Source: Desulfocapsa sp.
GTDB taxonomy: Bacteria; Desulfobacterota; Desulfobulbia; Desulfobulbales; Desulfocapsaceae
DNA length: 14,253 nt
Assembly (NCBI GenBank): GCA_029934815.1
Contig: JAOZLM010000028.1
Location: 1-14,253, forward strand
Reading direction: 5' to 3'
The position numbers and the translations under genes were made by a program. The notes below the pieces were generated by a model. That model was not told the origin of the DNA and did not search any database. It worked only from the letters and a program-made list of their open reading frames with translations. Positions 1 to 7,113 of the stretch are shown here, piece after piece; positions within the stretch are counted from its first letter, which is position 1; every line of letters starts with the position of its first letter.

Positions 1-1121
1 TCAACAGTCAACTTCTTCGCATCCATCAGTTTCCAGAGATAGGCAATATACCCAACAACAAACGGAATTGCCAGTGCAACATAAGTCATGGTGACCAGTG
101 TATACGGGCTGGACGACGCATTGTATATGGTAAGGCTCGACTGCAGGTCAAAAGTTGAAGGATAAAAAGCAGTTCCGTTAAATGCGGGCAGACAAAGTAC
201 TGTCAGGCCAACAAGTACGGTTCCAATTCCTGCAAACCAGATTCCTTTATCGCTGTTCTTAAATGCACCGGCAAGAACTCCCCAAATTACCAGCCCGATA
301 CCGCCAAGCAGCATAAGCAGAAGATGAGGCAGAGCCAGAAGATTAAAGAAATACTTAAAAGAAACCATGGCAACAACACCATTCTCATCCACTCCAAAAC
401 CCTTACGAAGAAGAATTGAAACTACTACGAAGAGAAGGAACGGCAGGGCACAGAGAAAGTTAGCCCAGACAGCTTTTCTGAGACGTTCTTCAAGCTCAGA
501 CGCCGCACTGAAATCAATATTGTTTAAGAGATAGAGTGCTCCTAAAACCCGTGCATTGAAAACCAAGAACAATCCAAGAGACAGATTAAAGATTGAAAAT
601 GCAGCTTCAAGACCACGAAGGTTCACACCAAGCAGAGTGTATTGCCAGGTTACCTGGTTCATGTCATTTAAAGAAAAACTGGAACCGGAATAAAATGTTC
701 CAACAGCTGCACCAATAAGAAGCACACCGACAGAACCGTTTATAAACATAAACCATTCATAGGTTTTTCTACCCCAGACATTGGCTGGTTTTGTACGGTA
801 TTCATAGCTCACCGCCTGAATAATAAAGGTGAAAAGAATCAACACCCATACCCAGTAGGCACCACCAAAACTTGTGGCATAAAATTTAGGAAAAGATGCA
901 AACAATGCACCGCCAAAAAGAACCAGCGTAGAAAAAGTCAGTTCCCACTTTCGTCCTAATGAGTTTACAATAAGTGCGCTTTCAGTATCAGTTTTGGCCA
1001 TCTGCCACAGCAGAGTCTGTCCACCCTGAACAAAATTCAGGAAAAGAAACAGCGCTCCAAGCAGTGCACAGATCACCCACCAGAGTTGCTGTAGTGTTGT
1101 ATAATCTAAACTTGATATCAT
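1..1121 (-). CDS. cydB: Cytochrome bd ubiquinol oxidase subunit II (partial, C-terminus cut by window edge)
   Basis: Subunit II of the membrane-bound bd-type quinol oxidase, which reduces O2 to water with electrons from quinol and helps protect anaerobes from oxygen. I translated it by hand from the ATG at 1121. It begins MISSLDYTTLQQLWWVICAL and stays open to the window edge, about 373 codons, so only a short C-terminal tail is missing compared with typical CydB lengths near 380. It has many hydrophobic membrane segments. It also has the early QGGQTLLW stretch, the NSLGRKWE segment (position of the W-D/E-x-x motif), and AVSYEYR, matching the conserved arginine after the third helix. The start lies one base past the cydA stop, and a GGAGGG ribosome binding site sits inside the cydA 3' end, so translation is probably coupled. 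Subunit II binds no haem but is needed to assemble the complex. Confidence 0.93.
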   Translation of the reverse strand, partial: MISSLDYTTLQQLWWVICALLGALFLFLNFVQGGQTLLWQMAKTDTESALIVNSLGRKWELTFSTLVLFGGALFASFPKFYATSFGGAYWVWVLILFTFIIQAVSYEYRTKPANVWGRKTYEWFMFINGSVGVLLIGAAVGTFYSGSSFSLNDMNQVTWQYTLLGVNLRGLEAAFSIFNLSLGLFLVFNARVLGALYLLNNIDFSAASELEERLRKAVWANFLCALPFLLFVVVSILLRKGFGVDENGVVAMVSFKYFFNLLALPHLLLMLLGGIGLVIWGVLAGAFKNSDKGIWFAGIGTVLVGLTVLCLPAFNGTAFYPSTFDLQSSLTIYNASSSPYTLVTMTYVALAIPFVVGYIAYLWKLMDAKKLTV

Positions 1122-1122
1122 T

Positions 1123-2655
1123 TTAGTGTCCCTCCGGTCCGATGGAAATCTGTTTCAGCATAATAAAAATCTCTGCAATCAGCAGCATGGTAAAAACTGC
1201 CGCAAACATTGCAAACGTAATTTGAACAGATGCAGTAGAGAGATTAGTAGTGGCAATTTTAACAGGCATAAGCCCCTGAATTGCCCATGGCTGGCGACCA
1301 ACTTCTGCTGTTACCCAGCCCGCCTGTTGCGCGAGAAGACCAAGGAGTGCGGTAAAAAGTCCAACTGGCAGCAGCCAGCGTTGTTCTGTTACATTTCCTT
1401 TCAGAGTGAAAAACAGAAATGCACCAAAAATTACAGGAAAAAGAGAACCTAAAATTGCCATAAGATGAAAAGAGTTAAAAACTATGGCAACAGGTGGAAC
1501 AGCTTCTTCCGGAGTATCCAGATAGCCGTAACCCATAAATTTCTGATTCACATTAAACCGTTCAAGGGCTTCCGCTGCAGCATCTTCCTGACCAGCTTTT
1601 TTTGCCTCTTTAAATGCGGCAAGATCAGTAAGTGCATGACGTCCTTTTTCCATCATGGTGTTAACACCCATGACGTTTTCTTTTTCATTTCCCCAGACCA
1701 GATCATCAATTCCAGGAACAAAAGAACCAAATTCACGATTAGCAAGGAGTGATAATACACCGGGAACTTTCACTTTATAGAGGAATGCGTCCTGAACATC
1801 TCCCGGGCTTTTAGCATCATTAATAATTCCCATGGCAACAAGGCCTGCACTTCGCTCGCCCTTATATAAACCTTCCATGGCAGCCAATTTCATTGGCTGT
1901 TTCTGAGCCACTTCATAGGCTGCTTCATCGCCTGTAAAACCTACAAACATTGATGCCACAAGACCAAACACAGAAGCTACAATAATTGATCTCTTTGCCA
2001 TTTCCACATGCCGCCGCTTAATCAGATACCAGCATGAAACAGTCAAAACAAAGGCTGAGGCCATAACAAAACCCGAAGAAGAGGTATGGGTCATTTTAGA
2101 AATTGCCACCGGATTGAATACCACCTCTGCAAAGTTCTGCATCTCAAATCTGGCCTGCTCAGGATTAAACGCCATACCCACTGGATTTTGCATCCAGCCG
2201 TTGGCAACAAGAATCCAGACAGCAGAGAGGTTAGAACCAACCGCCACCATCCACGTTGAAAAACAGTGAAAGCCTTTGGAAACCTTGTTCCAGCCAAAAA
2301 ACATCACAGCAAAGAAACTGGCTTCCATAAAAAATGCAAAAATCCCTTCAATGGCAAGAGGTGCACCAAAAATATCACCCACCATCCAGGAATAATTAGA
2401 CCAGTTAGTACCAAATTCGAATTCAAGAATAATACCGGTGGCCACACCAATGGCAAAGTTAATGCCAAAGAGTGTCATCCAAAAACGGGTAATCGTTTTC
2501 CACTGCTCGTCACCTGTTTTGAGATAAATTGTCTCAAAAAAGGCGCAGAGAAACGAGAGGCCAAGGGTTAAAGGTACAAATATCCAGTGATACATAGCCG
2601 TAAAGGCAAACATCGCCCTCGACCAGTTCACCAAACTGGGGTCAATATCAATCAT
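1123..2655 (-). CDS. cydA: Cytochrome bd ubiquinol oxidase subunit I
   Basis: Haem-bearing and quinol-oxidising subunit of cytochrome bd, in the cytoplasmic membrane. The 510-residue protein begins MIDIDPSLVNWSRAMFAFTA. Visible functional residues are H23 in MYHWIFVPLTLG (E. coli H19, high-spin haem ligand), H190 in SKMTHTSSSG (H186, haem b558 ligand) and M399 in SFHLMAILG (M393, b558 ligand). Also present are E103 and E111 in LAIEGIFAFFMEA (E. coli E99/E107, proton path), K256 and E261 in QPMKLAAMEG (quinol-loop residues) and E451 with GRQPW (451-457). The periplasmic Q-loop runs from about residue 243 to 388. The residue two before M399 is H397, where E. coli has R391. The start is supported by a strong AGGAGG at 2665-2670. 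It follows the DUF4492 gene by 17 nt and precedes cydB by one base, so it is the core of an operon. Confidence 0.97.
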   Translation of the reverse strand: MIDIDPSLVNWSRAMFAFTAMYHWIFVPLTLGLSFLCAFFETIYLKTGDEQWKTITRFWMTLFGINFAIGVATGIILEFEFGTNWSNYSWMVGDIFGAPLAIEGIFAFFMEASFFAVMFFGWNKVSKGFHCFSTWMVAVGSNLSAVWILVANGWMQNPVGMAFNPEQARFEMQNFAEVVFNPVAISKMTHTSSSGFVMASAFVLTVSCWYLIKRRHVEMAKRSIIVASVFGLVASMFVGFTGDEAAYEVAQKQPMKLAAMEGLYKGERSAGLVAMGIINDAKSPGDVQDAFLYKVKVPGVLSLLANREFGSFVPGIDDLVWGNEKENVMGVNTMMEKGRHALTDLAAFKEAKKAGQEDAAAEALERFNVNQKFMGYGYLDTPEEAVPPVAIVFNSFHLMAILGSLFPVIFGAFLFFTLKGNVTEQRWLLPVGLFTALLGLLAQQAGWVTAEVGRQPWAIQGLMPVKIATTNLSTASVQITFAMFAAVFTMLLIAEIFIMLKQISIGPEGH

Positions 2656-2664
2656 TTTTCATCT

Positions 2665-2670
2665 CCTCCT
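2665..2670 (-). promoter_or_regulatory. Strong ribosome binding site of cydA
   Basis: Read on the minus strand the sequence is AAGGAGGAGAT followed by a few bases and ATG at 2655. This near-perfect anti-16S match is the strongest in the window. It fits a need for abundant CydA from a polycistronic message. Confidence 0.75.
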
Positions 2671-2672
2671 TT

Positions 2673-2900
2673 CTAATTATTATCAGCCACCTGCCTTGTA
2701 ATCTGCTCAAGGACATGGTTGGCACGCTGTTCGTCGGTTTCAAAGTTATGTTTCAGGAAATTCGGGAAAAAGAAAAGTTTCAGAACTGCAAACATAACCA
2801 CCAGTTTTATAATTATTATCTTCCATAAGCTTTTACCCACGGTCATTCCCGCAAAGCCGTCTCTATAGAAGCTAAATACTTTTATGGCTGTTGTACGCAT
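2673..2900 (-). CDS. DUF4492 small membrane protein of the bd-oxidase operon
   Basis: A 75-residue protein beginning MRTTAIKVFSFYRDGFAGMT. I recognise the DUF4492 pattern: a short N-terminal FYRDGFAGMTVGKSLW segment, one hydrophobic helix (about residues 27-47, KIIIIKLVVMFAVLKLFFFP), then a polar C-terminal tail. Members are typically encoded directly beside cydAB in Bacteroidetes, Campylobacterota and some Desulfobacterota. The role is not established; association with the oxidase as a small accessory subunit, in the way CydX acts in E. coli, is inference from position and size. The start follows an AAGGAG site embedded in the last codons of the Rrf2 gene, with a 4-nt gap between the genes. 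The stop lies 17 nt before cydA. Confidence 0.8.
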   Translation of the reverse strand: MRTTAIKVFSFYRDGFAGMTVGKSLWKIIIIKLVVMFAVLKLFFFPNFLKHNFETDEQRANHVLEQITRQVADNN

Positions 2901-2904
2901 TGCC

Positions 2905-3357
2905 TTACTCCTTGGAATTGCTGCTTAGTGGTATTGGAAATACTGGAATACAGGATTCTTTTTCAGCGAGCTCTGCAAGACTGACGCCATCCAATGTCTC
3001 ACGCAGCTGATTTCGGGCGGTTGCCCAAACCTTATGCACGCTACAGCTATTACTGACTGTGCAGATTTGCGGGCGGTCGATACAGTCGTTAAGAAATATC
3101 TCACCAATCATGGTTTCCACCACCTGCAGCAAAGAAACATCTTCTGGCTGAGGAAGTAAAGAATAACCACCTTTGGGGCCCTGACGGATGATGATAAGCT
3201 GCGCTTTTGCCAGTTCCTGGGCAATTTTTGCCATAAAATGACTTGGGATCTCGGCTCGTTCACAAATTTCCTGTTTGGAAATCAGAACTCCCTGCCCTTT
3301 ATGTGCCAGATAAATCATGCATCTGATTGCATATTCACCCGCGCGTGTCAGCCTCAT
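2905..3357 (-). CDS. Rrf2-family transcriptional regulator with a three-cysteine (likely Fe-S) motif
   Basis: Winged-helix Rrf2-family regulator (IscR/NsrR/RsrR relatives). From the ATG at 3357 the protein is 150 residues and begins MRLTRAGEYAIRCMIYLAHK, the classic family start. A GTG three codons upstream (3366) gives 153 residues, but it overlaps the AGGTGG ribosome binding site that sits 5 nt before the ATG, so I prefer the ATG. The recognition helix region is EICERAEIPSHFMAKIAQEL, and the wing carries GPKGGYSL. Three clustered cysteines lie in NDCIDRPQICTVSNSCSVH (C92, C99, C105 from the ATG; spacing 6 and 5), as in Fe-S cluster-binding members. It heads the operon with DUF4492-cydA-cydB, so it probably senses oxygen, NO or redox state through a cluster and controls bd-oxidase expression. 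The ligand and effector are inference. Confidence 0.9.
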   Translation of the reverse strand: MRLTRAGEYAIRCMIYLAHKGQGVLISKQEICERAEIPSHFMAKIAQELAKAQLIIIRQGPKGGYSLLPQPEDVSLLQVVETMIGEIFLNDCIDRPQICTVSNSCSVHKVWATARNQLRETLDGVSLAELAEKESCIPVFPIPLSSNSKE

Positions 3358-3362
3358 ACATT

Positions 3363-3368
3363 CCACCT
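3363..3368 (-). promoter_or_regulatory. Ribosome binding site that fixes the Rrf2 start
   Basis: AGGTGG on the minus strand, 5 nt before the ATG at 3357. The alternative GTG start at 3366-3364 lies inside this motif, which argues against it. Confidence 0.6.
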
Positions 3369-3377
3369 ATCAAGATT

Positions 3378-3425
3378 AATAAGATATTTATTGTCTTATT
3401 TATCGCATAAGGGATGGCTTGTAAA
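3378..3425 (-). promoter_or_regulatory. Candidate promoter and overlapping dyad upstream of rrf2-DUF4492-cydAB
   Basis: On the minus strand there is a TTTACA (-35-like, 3420-3425), a 17-bp spacer and TAAATA (a weak -10-like match, 3397-3402). An inverted repeat with arms AATAAGA (3378-3384) and TCTTATT (3394-3400) and a 9-nt spacer overlaps the -10. The dyad extends by three more pairs (GAT/ATC) after one mismatch, for a span of 3374-3404. A repressor bound here would block the promoter, as expected for autoregulation by an Rrf2 protein. The dyad is clear in the sequence; its function is inferred. Confidence 0.4.
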
Positions 3426-3595
3426 GTTTTTTTGTAACTATTCAGCGTACCCTTCGAAACGTGGGTAAACCTGGAACCGTAACTACCACTCGACACAGGC
3501 AAACTCTCAAAAAGACACAATTATGTATGAATTTGCAATATTATACCTGAGAAGTCTGGTACAAATCGGCTGAAAACAAAGGACTTATTTTCCCG
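3426..3595. other. Intergenic region between the HDOD gene and the rrf2-cyd operon
   Basis: I see no gene here. It holds a perfect TATAAT on the minus strand (3540-3545) without a convincing -35, and a small hairpin with arms TACCC (3448-3452) and GGGTA (3463-3467) around a 10-nt loop. I found no GC-rich hairpin followed by a T-run, so there is no recognisable terminator for the upstream HDOD transcript. A long leader for the cyd operon starting near 3533 is possible but unproven. Confidence 0.35.
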
Positions 3596-4507
3596 TCACA
3601 TCTGCAGCATATCCAGCAAGTCAACTTTATCCATGAGGTACTTCCTGTACGCATGTTCCATCTGCACAAGGCTTCCGGCAGAACTGATAATCCCTGAGGC
3701 CTCTCCGCTCCGAAGAAGAATTCCGCGCAGAGCAATCACACTTGCCTCATTTGACTCCCCTTTCTCAAGCAGATCCTGTGCCACCACCCACCGGCACAAA
3801 AGATTGGCAAGAATCAAAATCTGACTGACACGATCACAGGATGCAATACCTGTATAATCATGATGATTCCGAACCATTTGTTCCAGCTCTGTCGGGAACA
3901 TCCAGCGGTGCAGCAACATCGCACCGAGTTCATCATGCCCGCAGCCAAGAGCCTCAAGCTCCATTTTCAAGCCATCTTCCTCATCCAGTGAGTCATAATG
4001 ATCAAAACCATCTATTTCATGAATAAATTTCTGTATAACAACCAGTTTTCCAATATCATGCAGCATTCCACCAAGGAAAAAAATCGCATCCTCTTCACCC
4101 AGCTGTGTTGATATACTTTCCGCTGCAAGTGCACACTCAAGCGAGTGTTTCCATACTCCCACCATCAAAGTTTTTTGTTTCCCTTTCGGGTTCTTAAAGG
4201 CCTGAAACATAACTCTGGACAAGACCAGACTTTGCACTTCACTCTTCCCCAGTAAAAGCAAGGCGTGCCGTAACGAATCCACCTGACGCCTGACTCCATA
4301 AAATGCAGAATTCGCAAGTTTTAAGACAGATGTCACAAGGGAAACATCACTTCGTAAAACACCCTCAAGATCTGCGACTGCAGTATTCGAGTCAGCCACC
4401 ATCTCCAGAACCCGCATGGCCACACTTGGCAAAGGCGCAAAAGATTCTACGCTGGATAATACTCTTGATTGCAAAACACATGGACTGGAATTATCCTTTT
4501 GTAGCAT
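3596..4507 (-). CDS. HDOD-domain signalling protein with intact HD motif
   Basis: A 303-residue cytoplasmic protein made almost entirely of one HDOD domain (a variant of the HD phosphohydrolase fold used in bacterial signalling). Hallmarks are the N-terminal APLPSVAMRVLEMVAD (24-39), VLKLANSAFYG (61-71), the HD motif MLHDIGKLV (148-156), H121, H191 and the NHHD at 214-217. Many HDOD proteins have lost the HD pair; this one keeps it, so hydrolase activity cannot be excluded. No receiver or GGDEF domain is fused to it. It starts 49 nt after the stop of the REC-GGDEF-HD protein on the same strand, with a GGAG ribosome binding site about 9 nt before the ATG, so the two are probably co-transcribed and may act in one c-di-GMP or stress-linked pathway. 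The actual ligand or partner cannot be read from the sequence. Confidence 0.88.
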   Translation of the reverse strand: MLQKDNSSPCVLQSRVLSSVESFAPLPSVAMRVLEMVADSNTAVADLEGVLRSDVSLVTSVLKLANSAFYGVRRQVDSLRHALLLLGKSEVQSLVLSRVMFQAFKNPKGKQKTLMVGVWKHSLECALAAESISTQLGEEDAIFFLGGMLHDIGKLVVIQKFIHEIDGFDHYDSLDEEDGLKMELEALGCGHDELGAMLLHRWMFPTELEQMVRNHHDYTGIASCDRVSQILILANLLCRWVVAQDLLEKGESNEASVIALRGILLRSGEASGIISSAGSLVQMEHAYRKYLMDKVDLLDMLQM

Positions 4508-4556
4508 TCACAAGCTCTCCGGCTTTCTTTTAATTGTTATTTTCTGATTCTATCGA

Positions 4557-6161
4557 CTAATTTTGTTTGAGCGTTTTTAACAAAATACCAACCAGAAACG
4601 GATCAAACTGGCTTCCGGAAAAATCTTTTAGCTCCGCCACAGCCTCTTCCATGCTTTTTTTATCTTCTTCGGAGACGGGTGCAATCATTGCCACATACGC
4701 ATCCACCAGAGCAAATATTCTGGCAGCCAGCGGAATCTCATTCCCTTTTAAACCATCCGGATAACCATTCCCGTCGAAATGCTCGTGATGGGAATACAGA
4801 ATCACTCGTTCGGAAGCAAAAAAATCAAACATTGTCGTCAGCTCCCGAAGCATCAACGGCTGATCAAAGAGCATTTCCTCTTGTTCATGATTCAAGGGCC
4901 CTGGCTTTGACAACGAGGAGTCATGAATGTAACAACGGAACAGATCGTGCAGTTTAATGGCCCGCCGAAATGAATGCAGCAACTGATCGGGCAGATTCAG
5001 CTGACTGCCAAAGCGATCGAGTACTTTGCCAAACAGAGTATTGCGCTCCACCAACAGATCGTACTCCCGGGTTTGAGAATGTACCATGGCCTCAAACGAG
5101 GCAAGAGTCATGGCTCGCGCCTTTTCGATGGTTGCATTCAGACGACTTTGCTGAGAGACATCGATCATGTCACTTAAAGGATCACAACTATTATCTATCC
5201 CGCCCCCACTTGGCACATGATAATGCTCCACACGATTTCGTCCCTCTGCTTTGGCTTGATACAGTGCGTTATCTGTGTGCTCAACAACTCTCCCGGCCAC
5301 GTCAACTTTTTCACCAAATCCGGAATAAACACCTATGGAAACCGTCACATAACGCTTGTGTTGGTTTTTACTAAATGGAGTGGAAGCAATTACCTCACGT
5401 ATTTTTTCAGCTACAATATCAGCATGTTCATTATCTGTACTTGGCAGGATGACCATGAATTCTTCTCCACCATAGCGACCAAAAATATCAGTATTCCGTA
5501 AACGCTTTCGAACACGTGCAGCAAATTCAAGAAGGACATAATCGCCAAAGGGGTGCCCACAAGAATCGTTAACATCCTTGAAAAAATCGAGATCCAGCAT
5601 AAACACTGAAAGGAAAGTATCGTAACGTCTGGCTCTTGAGACCTCCCGGGATAACTGCTCCAGCAGAAAATTATGATTATAAAGACCTGTCAGACTGTCG
5701 CGAATGGCCCGCTCTTCCAGCCTCAGGTTTTGTTCCTGGATTTTTGAAGTCGCATAGGAGAGCTGTCGCTGCCTGTCATCGAGTTCAAGAAACACTTTGA
5801 CTTTAGCCAGAAACACCGCAGGATGGATGGGTTTACTTAAAAAGTCAACTCCTCCTGCGGCATACGCCTGCTCGAACAGCACATTACTATCTTCTTCCGT
5901 TGCCTGAAATATAACGGGGATAAACTTAGTCTTCTCACTTCTGTTTAAATCTTTTGTGACCTCAAAGGCACCAAGACTATCAGGGGAAATAGCAAACAGG
6001 ATAAGAGCAAAATCATATTGCTGCACCAGAGCCATTACATTGTCGGCAGAATCGCTGACAACAATCTCCACATCAAAGTTGCGTAGAACTCTGTAAATAT
6101 TCGCCTGATTTGCCGGATCAGTATCGACAAGGAGTATGGATTGTTTTTCTTTTTTTATCAT
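4557..6161 (-). CDS. REC-like / GGDEF / HD-GYP-like protein (diguanylate cyclase with degenerate flanking domains)
   Basis: From the ATG at 6161 the protein has 534 residues; a GTG at 6218 would add 19 but has no ribosome binding site. Domain order: receiver-like (about 7-125), a coiled linker (130-155), GGDEF (about 155-315), a helical linker, and an HD-GYP-like domain (about 400-530). The GGDEF motif reads GGEEF (231-235) and has an RNTD inhibitory site five residues upstream, so it is probably an active, product-inhibited diguanylate cyclase. The receiver keeps its acidic pair (VDTD) and lysine (LSKP), but the phospho-acceptor position reads LILFAIS, alanine instead of aspartate. The C-terminus keeps LHD, SHHEHFDGNGYPDGL and LVDAY, but the usual HDxGK is HDLFR and a later histidine is missing, so phosphodiesterase activity is doubtful. 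The HDOD gene follows it. Confidence 0.9.
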   Translation of the reverse strand: MIKKEKQSILLVDTDPANQANIYRVLRNFDVEIVVSDSADNVMALVQQYDFALILFAISPDSLGAFEVTKDLNRSEKTKFIPVIFQATEEDSNVLFEQAYAAGGVDFLSKPIHPAVFLAKVKVFLELDDRQRQLSYATSKIQEQNLRLEERAIRDSLTGLYNHNFLLEQLSREVSRARRYDTFLSVFMLDLDFFKDVNDSCGHPFGDYVLLEFAARVRKRLRNTDIFGRYGGEEFMVILPSTDNEHADIVAEKIREVIASTPFSKNQHKRYVTVSIGVYSGFGEKVDVAGRVVEHTDNALYQAKAEGRNRVEHYHVPSGGGIDNSCDPLSDMIDVSQQSRLNATIEKARAMTLASFEAMVHSQTREYDLLVERNTLFGKVLDRFGSQLNLPDQLLHSFRRAIKLHDLFRCYIHDSSLSKPGPLNHEQEEMLFDQPLMLRELTTMFDFFASERVILYSHHEHFDGNGYPDGLKGNEIPLAARIFALVDAYVAMIAPVSEEDKKSMEEAVAELKDFSGSQFDPFLVGILLKTLKQN

Positions 6162-6213
6162 GGCCTTATGAGACGACGTTAAAACGTGATTCACCACTCT
6201 ACTTATTAAGCCT

Positions 6214-6241
6214 ATCACAAAAAAATCAGATCACAAAAAAA
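6214..6241. repeat. Perfect 12-bp direct repeat upstream of the GGDEF gene
   Basis: ATCACAAAAAAA occurs at 6214-6225 and again at 6230-6241, separated by TCAG, giving a 16-bp period. On the minus strand it reads TTTTTTTGTGAT twice, just upstream of the preferred GGDEF start. It could be a pair of regulator half-sites or an A-tract bend; function unknown. Confidence 0.6.
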
Positions 6242-6302
6242 TAACTTCTCAAGTCATCTTTTTTTCTTCACAACGACCACCAGCTTACGCTTTACATTTT
6301 TC

Positions 6303-6330
6303 TTGACTTTACTGCTCAGCACACTATAAA
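6303..6330 (+). promoter_or_regulatory. Predicted sigma-70 promoter of the TetR gene
   Basis: TTGACT (6303-6308), a 16-bp spacer and TATAAA (6325-6330) give a good vegetative promoter directed at the TetR gene and possibly the propionate genes beyond it. Confidence 0.6.
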
Positions 6331-6339
6331 CGCTAGTGT
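6321..6339. promoter_or_regulatory. Inverted repeat over the -10 element, candidate TetR operator
   Basis: Arms ACACTA (6321-6326) and TAGTGT (6334-6339) are perfect complements around a 7-nt spacer, and the left arm overlaps the TATAAA -10. A second short dyad, AACG (6329-6332) with CGTT (6342-6345), overlaps it. The position is ideal for repression by the adjacent TetR protein. The dyads are seen directly; binding is inferred. Confidence 0.45.
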
Positions 6340-6418
6340 AACGTTGTTACTCCAAAATAATCCCATTGCCATAAATAGCAATTTAGCACATATATACAAT
6401 CAGTTACAAGATGTAACC

Positions 6419-7069
6419 ATGGTAAACGAAACGCTTAAACATAGCCCTGACACAGGCAATAAATCTGATTTCCGGGAACGCCTGGGAAACACCATACTGG
6501 AGGTCTTTTCAGAATCTGACTTTCACGCAGTGGGTATCAGAGATATTGCCCAGAAAGCCGGGGTCAGTTTCGCCACCATTTACAAATATTACGGCAGCAA
6601 AGAACAGCTGGTTTTCTCCTTTGTTGATTTATGGATGGGTGTACTCACCGATCGCATAATCGACCATCTTCACGGCATGGCTGACCTTAAAGAAAAACTC
6701 CGAAAAATATTTTGGCTGCAGCTTGATTACTATGAGCGTCACGAAGAATTCGCCAAAATAATTTTCCTCACCATGCCCATGAAAACATGGATGAGTGATG
6801 AAAGTTTTGAACAACACCGAATGTTTGACCTTCTTATGGATGTACTGAGACAGGGACAAAAAGAAGGGATTTTAAATGATCAAATCGACACCCGTATTCT
6901 GTTGGATTTCATGATGGGGTTTGTACAGCGCAGTTTTATGATGTGGATTCAGCGGGGCAAGAAAGAACCGCTGTCCAGTCAGACAGATATTATGTTCGAT
7001 ATGATCTGGCAGGGAATTCAGCCGCCAGATGCAGCAAGCGACCAACAAGTAGATAACAAAACTAATTAA
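6419..7069 (+). CDS. TetR/AcrR-family transcriptional regulator
   Basis: From the ATG at 6419 the protein is 216 residues, a normal size for the family. An in-frame TTG at 6344 would add 25 residues of non-domain sequence and would fall only 14 bases after the -10 element, so I reject it. Numbering from the ATG, the helix-turn-helix is VGIRDIAQKAGVSFATIYKYYGSKEQL (about 38-64), typical TetR. The rest is a helical ligand-binding domain with no visible specificity signature. The ribosome binding site is weak. It precedes the propionyl-CoA synthetase gene by 44 nt on the same strand, so it may be co-transcribed with the pathway genes and repress them until an acyl-CoA or fatty-acid ligand binds. 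The ligand is inferred from context only. Confidence 0.88.
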   Translation: MVNETLKHSPDTGNKSDFRERLGNTILEVFSESDFHAVGIRDIAQKAGVSFATIYKYYGSKEQLVFSFVDLWMGVLTDRIIDHLHGMADLKEKLRKIFWLQLDYYERHEEFAKIIFLTMPMKTWMSDESFEQHRMFDLLMDVLRQGQKEGILNDQIDTRILLDFMMGFVQRSFMMWIQRGKKEPLSSQTDIMFDMIWQGIQPPDAASDQQVDNKTN

Positions 7070-7113
7070 ACAAGATGAGCTCGTAAAAAGATAACATTGC
7101 AGATGAGGAAAAC

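Noticed and set aside
3445..3500. tRNA-like pieces on the minus strand (GAGTGGTAG and TTTCGAA)
   Set aside because: The distance between the D-arm-like and T-arm-like pieces is too short, and no acceptor stem or anticodon arm can be formed.
3540..3568. Full sigma-70 promoter around TATAAT on the minus strand
   Set aside because: The -10 is perfect but no adequate -35 exists at 16-18 bp, so it is kept only as a weak possibility in the intergenic entry.
6344..6418. N-terminal extension of TetR from the TTG codon
   Set aside because: It would start 14 bases after the -10 hexamer, has no ribosome binding site and adds sequence outside the TetR fold.
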